DNA of 25,808 nt. It comes from a virus. The notes beneath the pieces are model-generated. The model ran no database searches and was not told the origin of the DNA. It saw only the letters and a program-made list of their open reading frames with translations. Numbering within the stretch: the first letter of the stretch is position 1; each line of letters opens with the position of its first letter. Location of the stretch: the IMG/VR virus record IMGVR_UViG_3300042388_000255, positions 1 through 25,808 of that record; one strand, given 5' to 3'. A program made the translations under genes and the position numbers. Positions 13,939 through 21,600 of this stretch are shown one piece after another.

Positions 13939-14391
13939 ATGAAATTATCTGCCCATTTTAGTTTGGATGAATTAATCGCCAGTGAAACGGCTTTGCGCCG
14001 CGGCATTGATAACACGCCTAACGCGAGTGTTATCGCTAACTTGAAACGACTGGCGGAAATGCTGGAAAAGGTGCGCGCTGTATTGGGGCAGCCCATGCAC
14101 ATTTCTTCGGGCTATCGCTCTCCCATGTTGAATGCGGCGGTGGGCGGTGCGAATAACCCACCTTCTGCGCATATAAAAGGCTTGGCGGCAGATTTTGTTT
14201 GTCCTTCCTACGGTAAGCCATTGGCAATTTGCCGACACTTGGAATCAGCGGGAATTCTGTTCGATCAAATTATCGAAGAGGGCACATGGGTACATTTTTC
14301 CATTGCCGAAGAGGGGAAAAAACCCCGTAGAGAGGTTTTAACCGCGCGGTTCAAAGACGGCAAAGTGTCTTATTCAAAAGGTTTATCGTGA
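13939..14391 (+). CDS. endolysin, M15 family zinc peptidase
   Basis: A 150-residue enzyme of the VanY/M15 type that cuts peptide bonds in peptidoglycan. The signature is clear: SGYRS (Arg60), then SAHIKGLAADF with zinc ligands His78 and Asp85, and EEGTWVHF with the catalytic Glu (114 or 115) and third zinc ligand His119. Length matches single-domain M15A endolysins of phages such as T5. No signal peptide, so release through a holin is expected. It sits three bases after the o-spanin gene (AAAGGA at about 13923-13928), completing a spanin-spanin-endolysin set. Confident by catalytic motif. Confidence 0.92.
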   Translation: MKLSAHFSLDELIASETALRRGIDNTPNASVIANLKRLAEMLEKVRAVLGQPMHISSGYRSPMLNAAVGGANNPPSAHIKGLAADFVCPSYGKPLAICRHLESAGILFDQIIEEGTWVHFSIAEEGKKPRREVLTARFKDGKVSYSKGLS

Positions 14392-14404
14392 AAGGAATAT
14401 AGCG

Positions 14405-14521
14405 ATGAGTGAAATTGGATTTATTTACATGATGGCGACATTCGCTGGTTTTTTGGTTGTTGCCGTGATTTATCTTTTGATGTCGCTGTTTAAGGTTAAT
14501 CAGGATAAAAACGATGGTTGA
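14405..14521 (+). CDS. 38-aa single-pass membrane protein
   Basis: ATG 14405 with AAAGGA at 14391-14396 at ideal spacing begins a 38-residue frame ending at TGA 14519. Residues about 5-27 are a strong hydrophobic helix (GFIYMMATFAGFLVVAVIYL), followed by a short basic/polar tail (KVNQDKNDG). The size and make-up fit tiny phage membrane proteins such as pinholins, antiholins or lysis regulators; placement directly after the endolysin supports a role in lysis. The actual role is unproven. Confidence 0.65.
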   Translation: MSEIGFIYMMATFAGFLVVAVIYLLMSLFKVNQDKNDG

Positions 14522-14651
14522 TCGGCGCATGACGATCCACGGCGACTTTCAAGCCGTGGTAAATGCCCTTTTCTTTTGGCAGGAAGCGCATTGTTATGAG
14601 GCTTGGTTATCTGAGGTCGAGCGCAAGCATTATCCCGCTGCATATCGTTAA
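14514..14651 (+). CDS. 45-aa hypothetical protein
   Basis: ATG 14514 lies inside the end of the previous gene, with AGGAT at 14502-14506 as ribosome site. The 45-residue product is aromatic-rich and soluble (ALFFWQEAHCYEAWLSEVERK) and ends at TAA 14649. Overlap and spacing like the neighbouring genes support translation, but no family is known and so short a frame may occur by chance. Confidence 0.45.
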   Translation: MVDRRMTIHGDFQAVVNALFFWQEAHCYEAWLSEVERKHYPAAYR

Positions 14652-14690
14652 AACACCGTTCTAGCGTCACTTCCCCCCCCTTTCAAAACT

Positions 14691-14734
14691 CGGAAAACGC
14701 CCCCTAAAGCCCTTTCATTTCACCTTCAGACTAT
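14691..14734 (+). promoter_or_regulatory. putative activator-dependent late promoter, copy 5
   Basis: CGGAAAACGCCCC at 14691-14703, identical over 13 bp to copies 1 and 2; the -10-like position (14727-14732, CAGACT) is the weakest of the strong set but keeps the conserved A and T. Start near 14739 leaves about 62 bases of leader before the major capsid ATG at 14801. A run of eight C (14673-14680) precedes the box. Confidence 0.55.
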
Positions 14735-14800
14735 TTCCCAAGCCGGTGTTACTCAGTTTCCCGGCGCGACTGATTAACCACCACTCATGGGAAAGACGAA

Positions 14801-16468
14801 ATGAAAGCTCATTCTGAATATTTGAAACACGACACGGTTGCTGCTGATAAATTTGTTGCCAGCATCAAAGACGCATCAAAAACCGAAGGTCAAACTTTTG
14901 ATTCTGCCGCTGCGCATGCCTTTGCGTCGGAAACAATTAACCGGATGCCGAACGCGAAATTGCCGCTTAAATTGCAGGCTATTTTCGATGACGTTGGCTC
15001 CAAGAATTCCGGCACCATTATGCGTGCGTTTGAAAACGGAATTTCTGCTTATGAAAAGGCGCATGGCTGCGATATGCCTGCCGATTTGATGGAGCAAGCG
15101 ATTCATTCGGCTTTTGCTACCACCAATGAAGCCCGCCGCGGCAATCACGCATTCGATAGCGCGAATAGCAACCACATGGATAATTTGGCCTTGCAGCCGA
15201 ATCGTGCCGTGGTAGCCATTTTGTCAACCATGGGTGAGGCAATTCCCTTTGCGCATTACCTGCCCGCTGACATTGGCTCTAACGAGGCTATTCTGGCGAT
15301 CATGTCGCATCAAGCCGGTAGCAACTATGGTTCCTACCCGCAAAACGGCGGCATGGATGGCATCATGTCTGGCGATCCTTACATTACCTCTTCGCGCGTG
15401 CATCAATGCACTATCGACGTTTCCGGTAACGCAACGGGCAAGCTAACCGCCAAACAAGCGACCATTGAAACCTGTGATCCGGCGGCTGCCGTTGTGCCAT
15501 TGGTGCGCGGTCGTAGCGTTGTTTATGTCAATGGCATGATTGCGGCGCAAGAAGTCTCCCAATCGGGTTCTGGCCTGTCTTCAGTTTCAGGTTCGTTCAA
15601 AATCGGCAGTACCAACTATTTGATCGGTGGCTCCATCAATACCGACACGGGCGAGATTGCTTTAACCTCAACTCCCGCTTTGCCCACCGCTACCCCGTTG
15701 GTTGTGGAAGGCTTTGTTGATTATGAGCGTGACCCTGCTTTGATCCCGCTGATTATCTCAAACGTGGACACCTTCAAGATTCACGCGAAGGCATGGAAAG
15801 CGCGTACTCGCCAGTCGATTGATGCTCGTATGCAAATGTCGAACGAATTGGGCCTTGACCCGTATAGCGAAAGCGTACTGGCCATTCAAAATCAGTTTGC
15901 CAATGAGCGTCATTACGAGGTGTTGGCTAAGGCGCGTCGTTTAGCGGTAAATAACCAACTGACCTATGATTTTGCCTGGGCCAATCAAGGCAACTTCAAG
16001 AACCGCGCTGATATTTGGCTGGACTTTGCTACCCCGCTGGGTGCCGCTTCGCAGAAAATGGCGATTGATACCATGAACCACGGTATTACCCATTTGTATG
16101 TCGGTCGCAACATGGCATCCATGATGCAATCGTTGGATGCAAATATGTTCGAGTCTTCGCAAATTTCTTCCCGTCCCGGCATTCACCGTGTTGGTCGCCT
16201 GTTCGGTCAATATGATGTGTATTACACCCCGAAATTGGTGGAAGAGACTTCAACCAGTTCGCAGGTCTTGGCAATTGGCCGTGCTACTGACGTAACCCGT
16301 AACCCGTTTGTGCTGGGTGACGCCGTACCTGCCACGGTGATCCCGTTGTATGTCGGTGACGACCTGAAAAACGGTGCAGGCTTCTATGCCCGCAACTTTA
16401 CCGCCGTCAATCCGCACGCACCTAGCGCCATGGGCTGCGCTCTAATCGACGTGATTAACTTCAACTGA
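14801..16468 (+). CDS. major capsid protein, HK97 fold, gp23-like
   Basis: A 555-residue protein. The helical N-terminal ~120 residues look like a removable prosequence, and FDS motifs occur at 33-35 and 118-120. The body has the layout of myovirus major capsid proteins: a spine-helix region around 340-385 (FKIHAKAWKARTRQSIDARM ... NELGLDPYSESVLAIQNQF) parallels the gp23 block in which capsid subunits carry long helices, and the C-terminal half ends in alternating strands (VIPLYVGDDLKNGAGFYARNF). An insertion-like beta region (about 205-310) may decorate the surface. Cleavage near residue 120 by the protease would leave a ~435-residue mature subunit. A hairpin terminator-like structure follows. 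Assigned by pattern, size and the sheath genes next door. Confidence 0.8.
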   Translation: MKAHSEYLKHDTVAADKFVASIKDASKTEGQTFDSAAAHAFASETINRMPNAKLPLKLQAIFDDVGSKNSGTIMRAFENGISAYEKAHGCDMPADLMEQAIHSAFATTNEARRGNHAFDSANSNHMDNLALQPNRAVVAILSTMGEAIPFAHYLPADIGSNEAILAIMSHQAGSNYGSYPQNGGMDGIMSGDPYITSSRVHQCTIDVSGNATGKLTAKQATIETCDPAAAVVPLVRGRSVVYVNGMIAAQEVSQSGSGLSSVSGSFKIGSTNYLIGGSINTDTGEIALTSTPALPTATPLVVEGFVDYERDPALIPLIISNVDTFKIHAKAWKARTRQSIDARMQMSNELGLDPYSESVLAIQNQFANERHYEVLAKARRLAVNNQLTYDFAWANQGNFKNRADIWLDFATPLGAASQKMAIDTMNHGITHLYVGRNMASMMQSLDANMFESSQISSRPGIHRVGRLFGQYDVYYTPKLVEETSTSSQVLAIGRATDVTRNPFVLGDAVPATVIPLYVGDDLKNGAGFYARNFTAVNPHAPSAMGCALIDVINFN

Positions 16469-16480
16469 TAATCATGTTGT

Positions 16481-16517
16481 GCGCTGCATGGGTTCAACCT
16501 GTGCAGCGTCTTGTTTT
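16481..16517 (+). terminator. hairpin with U-rich tail after capsid gene
   Basis: CGCTGCA at 16482-16488 pairs with TGCAGCG at 16502-16508; the inner bases extend the stem with two wobble pairs and a GGT/ACC match to a three-base loop. The downstream TCTTGTTTT (16509-16517) is T-rich but interrupted. No new promoter box follows before the next gene, so partial termination that lowers sheath relative to capsid expression is likely. Confidence 0.65.
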
Positions 16518-16537
16518 ATTTGCTCGGAGTTTACAGA

Positions 16538-16933
16538 ATGAAATCAGTCACCATTAGCGCGCCTGTCCTGGGCGAAAGAAAAACACGCCAACAAATTGAG
16601 TCGTTATTGGAAGGCGTCAATTTGCCGGTAGAAATTACCGTAACCAATTTATCGGCGCGCCCTTTGGCGATTACCGAGTACGGCATTGATTTACTTAGCA
16701 GTCAAAACACGGCAGGCGCAAGCAAGGCCGTTTCGATCAAGGAAGTGTCTGGCCTGTTCCGGCTGGCACGTAACGCCGAATCTATTGCTGAACTCAATCG
16801 TTATGGCGAGATTATCTCGGTGGCCATTGCCGGTGAAGTCGAGGAAGTTACCGCGGCGAAAGAACCCGAAGAGACCAAGCAGCCTGACACACTCAAGCGC
16901 CGCCTACAAAACAAAGAGGGGAATAGATCATGA
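16538..16933 (+). CDS. hypothetical virion protein between capsid and sheath, 131 aa
   Basis: Starts at ATG 16538 with GGAG at 16526-16529; the frame continues upstream to TTG 16511 inside the hairpin tail, which is not a credible start. The first ~65 residues are beta-like (VTISAPVLGERKTRQQIESLL, LPVEITVTNLSARPLAITEYGI), the middle is Ser/Ala-rich, and the C-terminal 40 residues are highly charged and likely flexible (EEVTAAKEPEETKQPDTLK). It ends in an ATGA overlap with the sheath gene. No family known; position suggests a neck, decoration or sheath-associated protein. Confidence 0.65.
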   Translation: MKSVTISAPVLGERKTRQQIESLLEGVNLPVEITVTNLSARPLAITEYGIDLLSSQNTAGASKAVSIKEVSGLFRLARNAESIAELNRYGEIISVAIAGEVEEVTAAKEPEETKQPDTLKRRLQNKEGNRS

Positions 16934-18582
16934 GTACCGCATTCGTTCGACAATTAGGCGCGGAGTCAGGCGTTCAGCTTAATCCGTTAGTCGATAATTC
17001 TGAAATTCCGACTAACGATAATTCCGATCAGGTTTTCGGCATTATCATGCGCTCCACACGGGGCCGCATTGACAAGCCGTTCGTAGTGGATCGTGGCAAC
17101 GTCATGACCCGCTTAGGCAATGGCCGTGAAGCGGGCGTAGCAAACGATATTAACGCCAACAACGAGGCATGGATTCAAGTCGTTGAAGCCTTGAACAACG
17201 GCGCTTATTCTGCAGTGGTGCAGCGTTTAGTCGGTGATTCCACCGTCAAGTTTGCCGTAGCTACCGTAAGCAGCGATGCGATTAACTTTACCGTGTCTGA
17301 TACGGCTCCCGTTAGCACACATTTGATGTCGATCAAGCATTTAGATTGCTTCAATGATGGCATTACCATTACGTTGCGCGCGGAAGAAAAGAAGGTTGCC
17401 GGTGTTGCAGTGGCGAATGATTACGTTACGCTCAGTCTGCGCGATAACGAGGGAACTTTGCTGTATGAATTCTATGGTTCGCTCAAAGCGGATGCTGTTG
17501 ACGATTACGGCAACACGGCATTCCTTGAGGAAGTCATTGCACGCCAAACAGATGCGGTGATCGTGGATATTCCGCAAACCGACACGCTGGAAATTGCGCC
17601 TACGTCAGATGCGTATGGTTACGATGCCACGAACGGACAGCCTAAATCGGTTACGTCTGCACTGCTGATTTGTTTCGTTGAGGGTAATCCGTATGCCAGC
17701 GGCGCGGTAGTGGACTACATGGGTGCGCGTACCAAGCTGCAAGACACACAATACAACTACGCTTACATCGCTTCCGGCGGCACTAAAACCCCCGCGTTGT
17801 TAGCACAATTGGCGCAATTGGCCTTTGATACCAATCGGCAACTGCGCTTTGATATTCCGGGCGACCTGTCGGTTAGCGCGGCGATTGCATGGGTTGAGCA
17901 ACTCAGCTTTGGGGCAAACAAAACCTCACACCTGTTGCATGCTTTTTGGGCGCCGTTCAAATCCATTGACCCGACCAACATTCATGGCAAGGGCTATATC
18001 GGTACTTCGGCGCTGAATATCGCTTATGCCTGTCTGCGCAATGCCGCAACTAATTCACTGGGCTTTGCGCCGAAAAATTACCCGGTAGCAGGGCGTGAAT
18101 GGCCGGTAAGCCGCCGTGGTATCACGCAGACTTTGACGCCTAGCAATCAAGACCTGAATGCGCTGGCCCGTGCCAAGATTAATCCGGTCGTTTATGAAGT
18201 CTATACCGGTGGCGGACGCACCGTGTTCCGTGATTCCCTGACCTGCGCGTTAGTCGAATCCAGCCTCAAAAAGCTGATTTCGGTTGCAGATATGTCGGCT
18301 TCGGTGGATGACGCCGTAACCCGCTATGGCAAGGATTGTTTGCAATTACCCATGCAGATTGCCATTAAGAAGTTCAAGGATTTCTTGACCACGTATTTTT
18401 CTGACGCGGAGGCTTCGGGCTGGTTAGTGCCAAGCAACGATCCTTCTATGGGCGGCAAGGCGTGGATGTTCGATGTACGGCCTAACGCGGTGCGACCTTA
18501 CGACCGCATGGACGTGAATTATTCGCTGCGTTATGACGGTGCAGTGCGTCAAATCCACGTTACACAAACTTTGGTTAAGTAA
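16930..18582 (+). CDS. contractile tail sheath protein (plain form)
   Basis: A 550-residue protein with the sheath layout: after an N-terminal extension (QLGAESGVQLNPLVDNSEIP), DQVFGIIMRSTRGRIDKPFVV matches the aG..erGP.n.P block at the start of sheath proteins, and NNEAWIQVVEALNNGAYSAVVQRL the NGg...yvvRV block. The C-terminal domain (about 430-550; LQLPMQIAIKKFKDFLTTYF, GWLVPSN, a final strand VNYSLRYDGAVRQIHVTQTL) corresponds to the conserved inner sheath domain that packs on the tail tube. Ribosome site GAGGGG at eight bases from ATG 16930. Sheath subunits stack around the tube and contract to drive it through the envelope. Its paralogue at 18607 is clearly homologous over nearly its whole length. 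Confidence 0.85.
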   Translation: MSTAFVRQLGAESGVQLNPLVDNSEIPTNDNSDQVFGIIMRSTRGRIDKPFVVDRGNVMTRLGNGREAGVANDINANNEAWIQVVEALNNGAYSAVVQRLVGDSTVKFAVATVSSDAINFTVSDTAPVSTHLMSIKHLDCFNDGITITLRAEEKKVAGVAVANDYVTLSLRDNEGTLLYEFYGSLKADAVDDYGNTAFLEEVIARQTDAVIVDIPQTDTLEIAPTSDAYGYDATNGQPKSVTSALLICFVEGNPYASGAVVDYMGARTKLQDTQYNYAYIASGGTKTPALLAQLAQLAFDTNRQLRFDIPGDLSVSAAIAWVEQLSFGANKTSHLLHAFWAPFKSIDPTNIHGKGYIGTSALNIAYACLRNAATNSLGFAPKNYPVAGREWPVSRRGITQTLTPSNQDLNALARAKINPVVYEVYTGGGRTVFRDSLTCALVESSLKKLISVADMSASVDDAVTRYGKDCLQLPMQIAIKKFKDFLTTYFSDAEASGWLVPSNDPSMGGKAWMFDVRPNAVRPYDRMDVNYSLRYDGAVRQIHVTQTLVK

Positions 18583-18606
18583 GAAAAAATCAGAGAGGGT
18601 TAAGCA

Positions 18607-21600
18607 ATGGGTAATCCATTTACGCGGCAATTGGGAAAAGAATCGGGTGTCCAGCTTAACCCACTGGTTGATAACTCTGAAATACCGGTAACAGACACGG
18701 CAGATCAATCCTTCGGGATTGTGCTGCGTAGCACACGCGGGCGCATTGACCGGGCGTTTTCGGTTGATCGAAGCAATGTGGAAACCCGTTTAGGTAATGA
18801 AACCAATCGAGTCATTGGCGCGGATAATGAGGCGGTGATTCAAGTGGTTGAAGCCTTGAACAACGGCGCTTATTCGGCAGTGGTACAGCGTTTAGTCGGT
18901 GACGATTCCGTGGTTAAGTATGCCGTGGCGTCATTCGTCGGCGCGGGCGAAACAGTGATTGAACCTGACCCTGTTGCCCCGGATGCGCATTGGGATAATG
19001 TTGTACTTGCTATGCCGATGGATCAGACCGGTGAGCCTAGTTGGGATGAACCAACAATTACTTCAGGAACGCTGCCGAGCCATCAGAATTGGCAGGCTAT
19101 CGCTTGGAATGGCACTGTGTTCTGTGCAGTAGCTTCCTATTCAAACGTAGCCGCGACATCACCTGACGGTATCACATGGACTCAAAGAACGATGTCGAGT
19201 TCTAAGAATTGGCAGGCTATCGCTTGGAATGGCACTGTGTTCTGTGCAGTAGCTTCCTATTCAGTAGCAGTTACATCGCCTGATGGAATCACATGGACTG
19301 AAAGAACGTTACCGATCTCTCGGAATTGGCAGGCTATCGCTTGGAATGGCACTGTGTTCTGTGTAGTAGCTTCCTATTCAGACATAGCAGTTACATCGCC
19401 CGATGGTATCACATGGACTGAAAGAACGATGTCGAGCCATCACTATTGGCAGGCTATCGCGTGGAACGGTACGGTATTTTGTGCAATAACGTCTGGTTTC
19501 AACGTAGCCGCGACATCGCCTGATGGAATCACATGGACTGAAAGAACGTTACCGATCGCTCAGGAGTGGTACAGTATCGCGGGGAACGGTACGGTATTTT
19601 GCGCGATAGCTTTCAATTCATCCGTGGTCGTGACATCTCCGGATGGTATCACATGGACTCAAAGAACGTTACCGAGCGCTGGGGGTTGGCATGCTATCGC
19701 GGGGAACGGTACATTGTTTTGTGTAGTAGCTTACAGTTCATCCGTGGTCGTGACATCTCCGGATGGTATCACATGGACTCAAAGAACGTTACCGAGCTAT
19801 CTGTCTTGGCATGCTATCGCGGGGAACGGTACATTGTTTTGCACGATAGCTAACAGTACAAACGTAGCCGCCACCATCACTCCCGGTTACGCTTTCACCG
19901 ATTTAAAAGGTCATACGATAACGAACACCGGCGCGGTGATCAGCACAGCGCAAAGTAAGTTCGGCGGCGCGAGTGGGTATTTTGATGGTGATTACGTTGA
20001 AGTAGAAGAGTCGGCTGATTTTGCTTTTGGCACTGACTTGTTTACGATTGAAGGGTGGGCTAGGCCAGCAGGTGCTGGCACTGTAGCAGAAACCAGAACC
20101 TTGCTATCACTCGGTACATACGAAACTGAATCATACCTAGCGATTGAGCACAAAATCAGTGCGCAGGGTGCCTCTAGTTTATGCGCTTCAACTTTCAAGT
20201 CAGACGCTGACCCCTATTGGGATAATGTCGTACTTGCTATTCCGATGGATCAGTCAGGTACGCCTAGTTGGAATGCGCCGACGATTACTCAAATGACGTT
20301 GCTATCTAGCGGAAATTGGCAATCTATCGCATGGAATGGTACTGTTTTCTGCGCGATTGTAAAAAATTCAGCGACGGCTGCTACATCATCTGATGGTGTT
20401 ACATGGACGTTAAGAACGCTGCCAGTTTCGTTAAATTGGGCAAGTATTATATGGAATGGCACGGTATTTTGCGCTGTTGCAATGAGTTCGTCGCAGTCAA
20501 TAGTCTCAACAAACGGAATTGATTGGACAATCGGAACGATGCCAGTTAGTGCGAATTGGTATGACGTAGCATGGAACGGCACGGTGTTTTGCGCAATAGT
20601 CTATGGGCCAACCACAGTCGCAGCTACATCTACAAACGGCATTGTTTGGACACCGCGGACGATGCCAGTAAATGAATATTGGAGCGCCATTGCATCGAAC
20701 GGTTCAATATTTTGCGCAATCATAACTGGGCACAATAAAGCATATACGTCTTCAGACGGTGTTACCTGGACTGCGCAAACACTACCTGCTAGTACAGGGT
20801 GGTCTGATATTGCTTGGAACGGTTCAGTTTTTTGTATTATTCAAGCGAGTGACCTAACGACCGCTGCAACATCTCCTAATGGTATAGCATGGACGGCGAG
20901 AACGCTCCCAGCTGCAGCACGATGGGATTCAATTGCGAGTGCTGGTAGTGTTTTCTGTGCAGTTTCGCATAATACCGCGCCCAATAAAGGTGCAATCTCT
21001 TCGGATAATGGGGTTACATGGACATCGTTTAATTTATTGGGCGCTCAACCTTCATATTGGTCAGTGGCGTCAAACGGTGCATCATTTATGACACTTGCAT
21101 ATAGTTCTGCCATAGCCAATATTATCGCCCCCACCTACGGCTTCACCGACCTAAAAGGCCATACGATAACGAACACCGGCGCGGTGATCAGCACAGCAAA
21201 AAGTAAGTTCGGCGGCGCGAGTGGATATTTCGCTGACGCCTCACGTTGGTTAACAACTTCACATGTCGATTACGCATTTGGTACAGGTGATTTTACCATA
21301 GAAATGTTTGCATATTTCATGACAGTCGCAAACAAATACTTCTTCAGTACAGAAGTCACGAACGGACAATACTTCTATATGGGTCATACGGATGCGGGCG
21401 CATTAATAGTCTATGGTTCTCATATGTTAGACGTTTTGGTCGTTAGTAATATATTACGTGATAGATGGTATCATATTGCTTTCACACGCGCCTCCAATGT
21501 AGTGCGTTTATTCGTAGATGGTGTCGAACGCGCTAATACAACGACCACTTTCAACCTTACGACGCAATCACTTTTCATCGGTGGTACTACTACTGGTCTC

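Noticed and set aside
19566-19853. 95-residue repeated frame within the giant sheath gene
   Set aside because: A second frame of the tandem blade repeats; repeats keep any stop-free frame open. No start signal.
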